Below are positions 53,674-61,221 of a DNA stretch of 61,221 bases, piece after piece; within the stretch, counting starts at the first letter, position 1, and each line of letters opens with the position of its first letter. The position numbers and the translations under genes are program-made. Under the pieces are notes generated by a model. That model did no database searches and was not told the DNA's origin. It was given only the letters and a program-made list of their open reading frames with translations. Source of the DNA: Micromonospora thermarum (lineage in GTDB: Bacteria; Actinomycetota; Actinomycetes; Mycobacteriales; Micromonosporaceae); assembly GCF_012034245.1 (NCBI RefSeq), contig NZ_JAATEO010000032.1, positions 1 through 61,221 of the forward strand, given 5' to 3'.

Positions 53674-55113
53674 GTGGAGTCCGTAGCGTTCTATGTCGCC
53701 TCCCGTCCCGCCCACGGCGGGGACGAGCTGACCGTCCACCACCCGTACGACGGCCGCGCCGTCGGGCGTACCACCCTCGCCACGCCGGACCAGGTCGAAG
53801 CCGCCGTCGCGGCCGCCGCCGGGGTGGCCGCGGAGGCCGCGGCCCTGCCCGCGCACGTGCGTGCGGCGGCCCTGGACCACGTCTCCCGGCGACTCGCCGA
53901 GCGGGCCGACGAGATCGCGGCGTTGATCACCGCCGAGAACGGCAAGCCGGTCAAATGGGCACGCGCCGAGGTCGGACGAGCGGTCTCCACGTTCCGCTGG
54001 GCGGCGGAGGAGGCGCGGCGCTTCTCCGGCGAGTTGCAGCGCCTCGACACCGACCCGGCCGCCACCGGCCGGATCGCGCTGGTCCGCCGGGTGCCCAAGG
54101 GGCCGGTCCTGGGGATCGCGCCGTTCAACTTCCCGCTCAACCTGGTCGCCCACAAGGTCGCGCCGGCCATCGCGGTCGGCGCCCCCATCATCGTCAAGCC
54201 AGCCCCGGCCACCCCGCTGTCGGCGCTGCTGCTCGGCGAACTCCTCGCGGAGACCGACCTGCCGGCGGGCATGTTCTCGGTGCTGCCGCTTCCCAACGAG
54301 CGCGCCGCCGACCTGGTGGCCGACCCACGGCTGCCGGTGGTGTCGTTCACCGGCTCCGGGCCGGTCGGGGCGGCCATCCGCCGGTCCGCGCCGGAGAAGC
54401 ACGTGACCCTGGAGCTGGGCGGCAACGCGGCGGCGGTGGTCTGCGAGGACTGGAACTCCGACGACGACCTGACCTTCGCGGCGCAGCGGATCGCGCTGTT
54501 CTCCAACTACCAGGCCGGGCAGTCGTGCATCGCGGTGCAGCGGGTGTACGTGCACGAGTGGATCTACGACGGTTTCCTGCCCCGGCTGGTCGCCGCCGTG
54601 CAGGAGCTGCGGACCGGCGACCCGGCCGACCCGGCCACCGATGTCGGGCCGCTGGTCTCCGAGGGCGCGGCGCTCCGGGTCGAGTCGTGGGTGGACGAGG
54701 CTGTCGCGGCCGGCGCCACCATCGAGGTCGGCGGCCGGCGCGAGGGCGCCACCTACCCGCCCACCGTGCTCAGCGGAGTGCCGAAGGACGCCAGGGTCAG
54801 CGCGGAGGAGGTCTTCGGGCCGGTGCTGGTGGTCGCCCGGGTGGAGACCGACGACGCGGCGTTCGCGGCGGTCAACGACTCGGCGTACGGGTTGCAGGCG
54901 GGCGTCTTCACCCACCGCCTGGACACGGCCTTCCGCGCCGGCCGGGTCCTGGAGGTCGGCGGGGTGATCGTGGGGGACGTGCCGTCGTACCGGGCCGACC
55001 AGATGCCGTACGGGGGGATGAAGGGCAGCGGCGTCGGCCGCGAGGGCGTACGCAGCGCGATGGACGACTACACCGACCCGCGCGTCGTGGTCCTCACCGG
55101 GGTGCCGCTGTAG
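53674..55113 (+). CDS. Aldehyde dehydrogenase family protein
   Basis: A 479-residue NAD(P)-dependent aldehyde dehydrogenase. Catalytic Glu is in VTLELGGNAAAVV and Cys in YQAGQSCIAVQRV; GIAPFNFPLNLVAHK and DQMPYGGMKGSGVGREG are conserved. The subgroup includes lactaldehyde, succinic semialdehyde and phosphonoacetaldehyde-type enzymes. Next to gabT and the aminobutyraldehyde dehydrogenase, oxidation of succinic semialdehyde to succinate is a reasonable guess, not proven. The GTG start is supported by TACGCT 7 bases upstream. It is convergent with the next gene, 17 bases apart. Confidence 0.9.
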   Translation: MESVAFYVASRPAHGGDELTVHHPYDGRAVGRTTLATPDQVEAAVAAAAGVAAEAAALPAHVRAAALDHVSRRLAERADEIAALITAENGKPVKWARAEVGRAVSTFRWAAEEARRFSGELQRLDTDPAATGRIALVRRVPKGPVLGIAPFNFPLNLVAHKVAPAIAVGAPIIVKPAPATPLSALLLGELLAETDLPAGMFSVLPLPNERAADLVADPRLPVVSFTGSGPVGAAIRRSAPEKHVTLELGGNAAAVVCEDWNSDDDLTFAAQRIALFSNYQAGQSCIAVQRVYVHEWIYDGFLPRLVAAVQELRTGDPADPATDVGPLVSEGAALRVESWVDEAVAAGATIEVGGRREGATYPPTVLSGVPKDARVSAEEVFGPVLVVARVETDDAAFAAVNDSAYGLQAGVFTHRLDTAFRAGRVLEVGGVIVGDVPSYRADQMPYGGMKGSGVGREGVRSAMDDYTDPRVVVLTGVPL

Positions 55114-55130
55114 CTCCCGGCGCGGTCACC

Positions 55131-56363
55131 TCACCAGGTGCCGTCGTCGCGGACGCGGGCCGGAGCGCGGCCGAGGACGAGCGTCGTCAGGGCGGCGTCC
55201 ACGTTTTCGCCGAGGAACCACTCGCCGGCCTGGTCGAGTGCGAAGACCCGGCCGTGCTCGTCGACGGCGAAGATGCTCTCGCCGAACTCGGAGCCGAACG
55301 GGAACAGGCGCGCCCGGATCACCGCGCCGAGGTCGGCCAGGATGTCGGCCGAGTGGGCGCCGTGCAGCGGGTTGGTGGTGAACCGGCTGATCCACACCGC
55401 CTCGCCGGGACCGCGGCGGCTGCTCACCACGGCGGGGAAGGCGGTGAGGGCCTCCCGGGCGGCGGGAAACGGCTCGTGGCGGTGCGTCCGGCCCGGCACC
55501 TCGCACGTCTCCCGGATCGCGCCGTTCGCGAGAGCGGGATTGAACTCGCTGTCCTCCCAGCCGCCCTCCATCAGCGCGTCGGCGACCTCGGTCGGGAACC
55601 GGCCCGGGTGGTGCGGCGGTTGCGGGTCGGGCCGCCACTCGGCGGTGAAGGCCAGCTCCGACCAGGGCAGGACGTTGAAGTGGACGAGGAAGTTCAGGCA
55701 GGAGTCGCAGCTGCGCTCGGCCCGCCCCGCGTAGCGGTCGCCCGGCTCGCGGACCCGGAACACCTCGAAGCGGGCGCGCGCCAGCAGCGTCTCCGCGTCC
55801 GGCATGGCCATCGGCTCGATGCCCTCGGCGGCGCGGCGGTGGTCGTACTCGTGCAGGACGTCCGAGACGACGACCAGTTCGGCGTGCCGCTCCCCGCCGC
55901 GCACGAGATGCCCCGGGGGCAGCTCGTCCACATAGGCCTGCACGAGGGGGTGATGGTTCAGCTCGACGTCACCCTTGGCGCCCTGCGCGCGGAACAGTTG
56001 CCCGTCCACGCTGAGGTGCGCGGCGGTGGCCGGGGTGGGGATCCGCCGGATCTCGCGGAGCAGCTGACCCGCCGGGTCGACCGTGCGCGGCGCGGGCGAC
56101 CCCGCGGGCCGGCTCCGCCGGTACATCCGCTCGACCTGCTCGACCGGCACCCGGGGCCACGTGGTGACCTCGCCGGTCCGCTTGTCGACCACGGTGGTCG
56201 GCAGATCGCCCGGAACGGTGCGGACCTCGGTGGCCAGAGTGGACTGGATCACGAACCCGAGGTCGAACTCGTCGACGATCGGATGGCACTCGTGGCCGAG
56301 ACGCTGTGAGTCGCGCCGGGCCCACACGGCGGCGAGCTGCTCGGCCTGCTGGCGGTCGATCAC
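55131..56363 (-). CDS. Three-part YrhB-like, deaminase-like and SUKH-3 protein
   Basis: A 410-residue protein. Residues about 1-85 (EFDLGFVIQ, VPGDLPTTVVDKRTGEVTTWP) resemble YrhB/Imm35 immunity domains. Residues about 115-245 contain HAE (160-162) and CDSC (219-222), the zinc-site pattern of YwqJ-type nucleic-acid deaminases. Residues about 256-405 (RFPTEVADALMEGGWEDSEF, FPFGSEFGESIFAVDEHGRVF) match SUKH-3 immunity proteins. Whether it protects, edits nucleic acid, or both is unknown. GTG at 56363 is preferred because TAGTTT ends 7 bases before it; a GTG eight codons upstream is possible. It is divergent from the toxin operon. Confidence 0.8.
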   Translation of the reverse strand: MIDRQQAEQLAAVWARRDSQRLGHECHPIVDEFDLGFVIQSTLATEVRTVPGDLPTTVVDKRTGEVTTWPRVPVEQVERMYRRSRPAGSPAPRTVDPAGQLLREIRRIPTPATAAHLSVDGQLFRAQGAKGDVELNHHPLVQAYVDELPPGHLVRGGERHAELVVVSDVLHEYDHRRAAEGIEPMAMPDAETLLARARFEVFRVREPGDRYAGRAERSCDSCLNFLVHFNVLPWSELAFTAEWRPDPQPPHHPGRFPTEVADALMEGGWEDSEFNPALANGAIRETCEVPGRTHRHEPFPAAREALTAFPAVVSSRRGPGEAVWISRFTTNPLHGAHSADILADLGAVIRARLFPFGSEFGESIFAVDEHGRVFALDQAGEWFLGENVDAALTTLVLGRAPARVRDDGTW

Positions 56364-56370
56364 GCCCCTG

Positions 56371-56376
56371 AAACTA
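56371..56376 (-). promoter_or_regulatory. -10 box TAGTTT of the deaminase/SUKH gene
   Basis: Minus-strand TAGTTT ends 7 bases before the GTG at 56363; leaderless arrangement. Confidence 0.5.
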
Positions 56377-56404
56377 CCGGACCCCACGGTTTCGTGGCAC
56401 CCGG

Positions 56405-56410
56405 TATGGT
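56405..56410 (+). promoter_or_regulatory. Candidate -10 box TATGGT of the toxin operon
   Basis: TATGGT would start a transcript about 28 bases before the TTG at 56445, with GGGGGAGG as ribosome site. Confidence 0.5.
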
Positions 56411-56444
56411 TCGCCCTACCGACGGTGACCGGGGGAGGGTGACG

Positions 56445-56858
56445 TTGGGCGAGAACGCGGACCGGGACGCCAACCGCGCGCTGCGGGCGCGGTTCGACGA
56501 GGTGTACGGCCAGTACCAGCGCTTACGGTCCGGTGTGGACGAGTTGCAGCGGAAGCTGGCCGAGCTGCGAGTCACCGAACGCTCGGACGACGGGCGGGTG
56601 ACCGTGGTGGTCGGGGCCCGGGGCGAGCTGATCTCGGTGGACCTCGATTCCGCGATCTACCGGGACCGGGACGCGCGGGGGCTCGGCCGGTCGATCACCG
56701 AGACGGCGCAGCGGGCCGCCGCGTCGGCCGCGAAGGCCACCCGCGACCTGGCCGCCGGCTACCTCCCGGAAGGCACCGGCGCGGCGGACTTCCTGCGTAC
56801 CGGTGATCTGTCGGCCCTGCTCGGGCGGGCCGACGCCGCACTGCACCGGGACGCGTGA
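56445..56858 (+). CDS. YbaB/EbfC-like protein of the toxin locus
   Basis: A 137-residue protein resembling YbaB/EbfC nucleoid-associated proteins, in the variant found beside WXG100 genes. Helical N-terminus with YGQYQRLRSGVDELQRKLAEL (coiled coil), then VTVVVGARGELISVDLDSAIYR, the YbaB beta-strand pair. A TTG start at 56445 is chosen because GGGGGAGG then lies 6 bases upstream; GTG at 56439 abuts that site. It overlaps the WXG100-like gene by one base. Probably a structural or chaperone partner in ESX-type secretion; inferred from context only. Confidence 0.75.
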   Translation: MGENADRDANRALRARFDEVYGQYQRLRSGVDELQRKLAELRVTERSDDGRVTVVVGARGELISVDLDSAIYRDRDARGLGRSITETAQRAAASAAKATRDLAAGYLPEGTGAADFLRTGDLSALLGRADAALHRDA

Positions 56859-57187
56859 TGGGCGACCAGCTCTGGCTCGACCCGCAGCGGGCCCGGCGTG
56901 GCGGCGCGGACCTGGCGCACGCCGGAGCGGAGGTCACCGACCGGCGCCGGCAGGTCGGCGGCGAGATCGCGGCGGCGAGCGCGGGGCGGCCCTGGGGCCG
57001 CGACGACATCGGTGCGGCGTTCGAGCGCACCTACCGGGGGTTCGAGCAGACGGTGCTCCGCGTCTGGGAGGGCGTGGGTCGCCACCTGGAGGGTCTCGGC
57101 GCGGACGTGGTCCGTTCCGTCGACGCCACGGTGCGGACGGACACCGCGAACGCGGGCCGGATCGACCGCGTGGCCGACGGGCGCTGA
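56858..57187 (+). CDS. WXG100/EspC-like small secreted protein
   Basis: A 109-residue helical protein of the ESX/type VII substrate kind. It has two helices around a Trp-Gly turn (RPWGRDDIGAAFERTY), close to the WXG pattern, and LDPQRARRGGADLAHAGAEV at the start, as in EspC/DUF2580 proteins. No signal peptide. ATG at 56858 overlaps the YbaB-like stop by one base. The large toxin gene starts 17 bases downstream, so this is probably its secretion partner. Confidence 0.75.
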   Translation: MGDQLWLDPQRARRGGADLAHAGAEVTDRRRQVGGEIAAASAGRPWGRDDIGAAFERTYRGFEQTVLRVWEGVGRHLEGLGADVVRSVDATVRTDTANAGRIDRVADGR

Positions 57188-57204
57188 CCGGCGAGGAGGT
57201 CCGG

Positions 57205-60200
57205 ATGACCCTGTTGCCGAGTCCGATCCCGCACCCGCTCGACTACTCGCCCTGGGACCTGCCGGGCTGGATGTACGACGCCCTGGACTGGGTCGTGGGT
57301 GTGGAGTGGCCGGACGGCGACGAGCGCGCGGTGTGGGACCTGGCCGACCAGTGGTACGCGGTCGCCGCCGTCCTCGCCGGTCCGCACGCCGACGCGGTCG
57401 CCGCCACCGCCGAGGTGCGCACCGGGTACGGCGGGATCGGCGCGGTCGCCGAGGCCTTCGACGGTGCCTGGCGACGCGTCGCCGAGGGCGACGACGCCCC
57501 GCTGCCGCTGCTCCTGACGGTCAGCACCGACCTGGCACGTCTCGTCGAGGAGTGCGGGTGCGACATCGAGGCGGCCAAGCTGGAGGTCTGGATCGAGCTG
57601 GGCATCCTCGTCATCGAACTGGTCGGCCTCGCGGTCGCCACCGTGCTGACCGCCGGCGCGGCCTCACCCGCCGCCGCCGCGGCGATCACCGCGACCCGCG
57701 TGATCGTCCAGCAGATCTTCAAGCGGCTCCTGGCGCAGCTGGCCCGAAAGTCTCTCCGGCAGGGGCTCAAGGAGGCCGGCGAGCGTGCCGCCAAGGAGGT
57801 CAGCAAGGGCGGCGTCCGCGGTCTTGCCCGGCGGGCGGCGGTCGGCGGGCTGTCCGAGGCGGGCGAGGAGGCCGGCGTCACCCTCGCCACCCAGGCGTAC
57901 CAGAACTCCACCGGCCGGCGGCACGGCCTCGACGTCACCGAGCTGGGCACCTCCGCCGTCGGGGGGCTGGCCGGCGGCGCGGTGGCGCCGCTGGCCGGGC
58001 TGGGGCGGCACGCGACCGGCCGGGGTGCCCGCATCGGTGAACACGTCGCCCGCGAGATGACCGGCGAGGTGCTCGCCGAGCAGGCCGCGAGCCTCGCCAC
58101 CGGCCAGGGCCCGACCTCGCTGGAGGAGGCCGCGCGGGCGGCCGTCTCCGGCGTGCGCGGCTCGGCGACCACCCAGGCGGACGCCGCGCTCCAGGCCCGC
58201 CTCGACGGCCGGCTCAGCGCCCTCGCGGGCACGAACCTGCCGCCCGCCATGGTCGCTCCGCCCGCCCCCATCGGTGCTGACGGACCGGCGACCGGCGGTG
58301 CGGTGTCCGGCGTGGGCGCGGGAGGCGCATCCGGTGGGATTGCGGGTTCGCCGAGCGATCTGGCCGCCGGCCCCGCCGTCCCGCCGGTGACGGTCGGACC
58401 GGCCGAGGCCACAGGCCCTGCGTCGGCCGCCGGCCTTTCGACGGCCGCCGGGCCGGCCGAGGCCGCGCGGCCCGCGGCCGTGTCGGATCCGGTGGTGTCC
58501 TCGGGTACGGCGCCGGCGGAGTCGCCGCAGGTGCGGGCCGAGTCGTCCGTGGCCGTCCCATCCCAGCCGCTCGATGCGCCCGCCACGCCCCTCGACGGGC
58601 CGCCATCGCTGGCCGGGACGCCGACGCTCTCCTCGGTGGCCAACGGGCCGCTGCCCTCGACCGGGCTGGCCGGTGTCGACGGCCCGCACGTCGCCGCACC
58701 ATCGGTGTCCACAGGACAGTCACCGGTCGCGGCCGGCCCGGTGGCGCACTCCGCCGCGTCCCTCGCCGGCCCGGTCGCGCCGGTCTCGGCCGGCCCCCAG
58801 GCCGGCACGGTGGCCCCGTCACTTGCCGGCCCTACGCCGTCCGTCGTCGGCCCGACGTCGTCCGTCCCGGCCGATCCGGTGGCGCGGTCGGGTGCCGCGA
58901 CGCCGCCCGTTGCCGGTCCGACGATGCCCGCCACCACCGATCCGGTGGCGTGGTCCGGCGGTGTGGCGCCGCCCGTTGTCGGCCCGACCGCGCCCGTCAT
59001 GGCCGATCCGGTGGCGCGGTCCGGTGGCGCGGCGCCGCCGCTGGCCGGACCGGACACGCGGCACGGCACCGGCTTCGCGCCGCCGCTCCCGCCGCCGCTC
59101 CCGCCGGCGCCACCCCCGCCCCTCCGGCCGTCGGACGCCCCGTTGGTGGTCGGACCGGAGGCGCTCCGGCCCCGTACCCCCGAGTGGTACGCCGCGCGGT
59201 GGGCCGCCGACCAGGAGGCCTTCGAGCGGCGCCGCTACCGGGGGCACTTCGAGCACCAGCGGAACAACCACGAGGAGAACCGGCGCCGTGACCGCGCCGA
59301 CCAACTGCGCCAGGCGGCGGACCGCGCGTACGACGAGGCGCGCTGGCTGATCGGCGAGAGCCGGCGGCTGGCCCGGGCCGGCTACCGGGCGGTGTCGGAG
59401 CGGATCTTCGCCGAGGGGCGCGAGCGGGAGGGCTGGTGCCACCGGCAGCGCGATGTCGCGGACGCGGTCCTGGCCGGGACGAGGGCACCCGGCGTCGTGG
59501 CGGTCGTCGGCGACGACTTCGAGCGCATCAACGACGACGTGGGCGACCTGGCGCACGGGGGCGTCGGAACCGGCGACCGGTCGGCGCTGACCGGTGACGA
59601 CCATCCCCCGCCGATCGACCGCACCCGGAGGTACCACCGCCGTGGTGGGCTGCGCCCGCCGCTGGCGCTGCACCAGCGCGACGTGGAGCGGCGGATTCCG
59701 AGACGGCGCGACGGCAACGTGGTCCGCACGGCCGACCCCCGCGTCGGCGGGTGGTTCGGGCTGGTCAACGACGGCGGGCCGCAGGCCGACCCGACCCGCG
59801 GCATCAACTGCGTCGACTGCACCCTGTCCCTCTTCGACACCTGGGTGCACGGCCGCCCCCGGGTCGCGGCGCCCCGCACCTTCGACGCGTACGCCCTCGG
59901 CGACGTCACCCGACCCCTCAACGGCGAGGCGGACGGCCCGGGGCGGATCGAGGACGTCACCGGCGGCCGCTTCCAGCGACTCTGCGAGCCGTCGACGGAG
60001 CTGCCGCCGGCCGAGCAGGCCCGCGTACTGGACACCGGCTACCGGAACCTGCGCGACCAGTTGCTCGTCGGCGGCCACGGCAGCTTCGCGTTCGTCATCA
60101 ACCAGTGGGAGGGCGGCGGCTCCCACATCTGGGTGGCGCTGAACCAGGACGGCACCATCCTCTACCTCGACCCGCAGTCCGGCGAGATCGCCGACGAGCC

Positions 60201-61221
60201 GCTGGGCCGCCACCGGGGCACGCCACACCCGTACAACGCGGTCGACGCGGACGTCCTCATCCTCGCCGGCGACGGCGAACCGCTGCCGCTGGCGGGGCTG
60301 CGGCGCGGCCTGTTCAGCCAACGACCGGACCTGCCGGCGTACCCGCCGGCCACTGAGCATCAGGGGTACGGCGAGCCGTACCTCAACCGCATCCACCTCC
60401 TCGCCACCCCCGGCTCAGCCCAGCCAGTTAGACCTGACGACGACCGGCCGCAGCCTGACCAGAGTCCTGTCGATGACTCGCCATTGCGCCAGGAGGCACC
60501 GGTCGAGTCGACCCGACCCGAGCAAGCGGCGCGTCAAGCAGTAGTCGAGGAACCCGGCGCCGGACGGCAGTTGGCTGGCGTCCTCGCGGCCGTGACGTCT
60601 GGAGCATCGACTGTCGATATCCACGCGGCAGTCCGGGCTGTGGCGCCCCACATCGATGAGCTGACGGCAAGAAACCTGGCGGAAGTGCTGGCTGACGCTC
60701 GCGCTCGATCGATGCTCAAAGCGATCCAAGCAGGACCGTCACAACACGAGCCCCGGTTCGCCGAGACGCTGCTACGGCAGTTGATCGAGGCACCGGATCT
60801 GGTACAGATCCTCCGTACGACCCCGGAGCTGCTGGCATCGCTTATGGCGCGGCCGGTGACGCTGCACAACCTGGCAGCCAAGCCGCGCGCTATGGAGGTC
60901 TTGGCTGACACTCTTAGCGACATCGCCGACCGCGGAGCTGAGACGATTGCCGCCGAAGGGGTCCGGGACGCTGAGCCGACACCATTGACTGACGAACAGC
61001 GCAGCGTCCAAGAGCAACTACCGAAGCGACGCAGGCGGGCTGCCCAGGCCGGGTTCGATCCCTCTCTCATGGACGATGCAAACTACCGGCAGGCATACCT
61101 CGACCATCTGTACCTTGAGTCGGCAGAAGCACAGATCCAGGTTTCTGCCTTGGCAGAACGGCTGGCGGCCCGTTCCTCTTTCGGGGCCACGGCCGACAGC
61201 CGAGCAGCTCCGAAGCAAAGG
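57205..61221 (+). CDS. Polymorphic toxin with WXG100-like N-terminus and papain-fold domain; runs off window
   Basis: An open frame of 1339 residues to the window edge with no stop. Residues 1-110 (WMYDALDWVVGVEWPDGDERAVWDLADQW in pieces) match the WXG100-like/CpnT N-terminal domain. A hydrophobic stretch lies at 130-160. Residues about 350-650 are Ala/Pro-rich, with three 22-residue repeats. About 840-1055 is a papain-fold (Tox-PL glutamine deamidase) domain: C869 in NCVDC, H974 in SHIWV, D989 in LDPQSG. From residue ~1070 the sequence is helical and its gene has lower GC. GAGGAGG 5 bases before the ATG. Probably an ESX-exported, contact-dependent toxin; the true C-terminal tip is missing. 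Confidence 0.85.
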   Translation, partial: MTLLPSPIPHPLDYSPWDLPGWMYDALDWVVGVEWPDGDERAVWDLADQWYAVAAVLAGPHADAVAATAEVRTGYGGIGAVAEAFDGAWRRVAEGDDAPLPLLLTVSTDLARLVEECGCDIEAAKLEVWIELGILVIELVGLAVATVLTAGAASPAAAAAITATRVIVQQIFKRLLAQLARKSLRQGLKEAGERAAKEVSKGGVRGLARRAAVGGLSEAGEEAGVTLATQAYQNSTGRRHGLDVTELGTSAVGGLAGGAVAPLAGLGRHATGRGARIGEHVAREMTGEVLAEQAASLATGQGPTSLEEAARAAVSGVRGSATTQADAALQARLDGRLSALAGTNLPPAMVAPPAPIGADGPATGGAVSGVGAGGASGGIAGSPSDLAAGPAVPPVTVGPAEATGPASAAGLSTAAGPAEAARPAAVSDPVVSSGTAPAESPQVRAESSVAVPSQPLDAPATPLDGPPSLAGTPTLSSVANGPLPSTGLAGVDGPHVAAPSVSTGQSPVAAGPVAHSAASLAGPVAPVSAGPQAGTVAPSLAGPTPSVVGPTSSVPADPVARSGAATPPVAGPTMPATTDPVAWSGGVAPPVVGPTAPVMADPVARSGGAAPPLAGPDTRHGTGFAPPLPPPLPPAPPPPLRPSDAPLVVGPEALRPRTPEWYAARWAADQEAFERRRYRGHFEHQRNNHEENRRRDRADQLRQAADRAYDEARWLIGESRRLARAGYRAVSERIFAEGREREGWCHRQRDVADAVLAGTRAPGVVAVVGDDFERINDDVGDLAHGGVGTGDRSALTGDDHPPPIDRTRRYHRRGGLRPPLALHQRDVERRIPRRRDGNVVRTADPRVGGWFGLVNDGGPQADPTRGINCVDCTLSLFDTWVHGRPRVAAPRTFDAYALGDVTRPLNGEADGPGRIEDVTGGRFQRLCEPSTELPPAEQARVLDTGYRNLRDQLLVGGHGSFAFVINQWEGGGSHIWVALNQDGTILYLDPQSGEIADEPLGRHRGTPHPYNAVDADVLILAGDGEPLPLAGLRRGLFSQRPDLPAYPPATEHQGYGEPYLNRIHLLATPGSAQPVRPDDDRPQPDQSPVDDSPLRQEAPVESTRPEQAARQAVVEEPGAGRQLAGVLAAVTSGASTVDIHAAVRAVAPHIDELTARNLAEVLADARARSMLKAIQAGPSQHEPRFAETLLRQLIEAPDLVQILRTTPELLASLMARPVTLHNLAAKPRAMEVLADTLSDIADRGAETIAAEGVRDAEPTPLTDEQRSVQEQLPKRRRRAAQAGFDPSLMDDANYRQAYLDHLYLESAEAQIQVSALAERLAARSSFGATADSRAAPKQR
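58873..59070 (+). repeat. 66-bp tandem repeat, three copies, in the toxin gene
   Basis: GATCCGGTGGCG recurs at 58873, 58939 and 59005, each followed by a Ser-Gly and APP(V/L)-GPT-coding segment. Encodes three 22-residue Pro/Ala units in the linker before the papain-fold domain. Confidence 0.8.

Noticed and set aside
53505..56309. Very long plus-strand frame (934 codons) crossing two genes
   Set aside because: It runs out of frame with the aldehyde dehydrogenase and antisense to the deaminase/SUKH gene; its translation is Arg/Gly/Ala-rich with no family motif, a common by-product of high GC at third positions.

Overview
The window is chromosomal DNA from a very high-GC actinobacterium, most likely a Micromonosporaceae member (Micromonospora-like). 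The evidence is very GC-rich codon third positions, many GTG starts, a WhiB regulator, a complete coenzyme F420 set (FbiA, FbiB and a fused FO synthase), an ESX/WXG100-type toxin locus, and intergenic palindromes ending in ATGATCAAC or AAGATCG. No rRNA, tRNA, CRISPR array, intact transposase or integrase gene was seen.

Layout. 1-13.2 kb is mostly housekeeping: a secreted PI-PLC-like phospholipase, a YyaL/DUF255 thioredoxin-fold protein, purK-purE, a 1645-residue polytopic membrane protein, UDP-glucose dehydrogenase and an acyl-CoA dehydrogenase. 13.2-22.9 kb holds a hotdog thioesterase, acetoacetyl-CoA synthetase, a TIGR03089 protein, a glycosyltransferase with mannose-1-phosphate guanylyltransferase, a NUDIX hydrolase and an ArsR-type regulator. 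23-28.8 kb is the F420 region (fbiB, fbiA, FO synthase). 28.9-32.9 kb carries a DUF4331 locus with a small Tat-exported protein, then whiB, a PF06262-type metallopeptidase homologue and a DUF3499 protein.

33-45.4 kb is a polyamine uptake and catabolism region built around an Lrp/AsnC gene. On the minus strand are lrp, a putrescine-type aminotransferase, an FMN split-barrel protein and a DAO-family oxidase. On the plus strand is a spermidine/putrescine ABC importer (binding protein, ATPase, two permeases) followed by a second DAO-family oxidase, a saccharopine-dehydrogenase-like protein and agmatinase. GabT, gamma-aminobutyraldehyde dehydrogenase and another aldehyde dehydrogenase at 50.8-55.1 kb would complete agmatine -> putrescine -> GABA -> succinate. 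A 12-base motif repeats in both intergenic regions flanking lrp and is the probable Lrp operator. An ExaC-like acetaldehyde dehydrogenase unit with its own GAF regulator lies at 46.7-49.9 kb.

55.1 kb to the edge is a contact-toxin locus: a YrhB-like/deaminase-like/SUKH-3 three-part protein, divergent from a YbaB-like protein, a WXG100/EspC-like protein and a very large toxin with a papain-fold (glutamine deamidase-type) domain that runs off the window. Its last ~800 bases have clearly lower GC.

Two features cut across the window. At least ten genes carry a TANNNT -10 box ending 6-9 bases before the start codon (leaderless transcripts), including two divergent pairs; this was used to choose several starts. 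Dispersed palindromes of fixed length (five of 69-70 bp, two of 61 bp, one of 59 bp) occupy intergenic sites, mostly between convergent genes.
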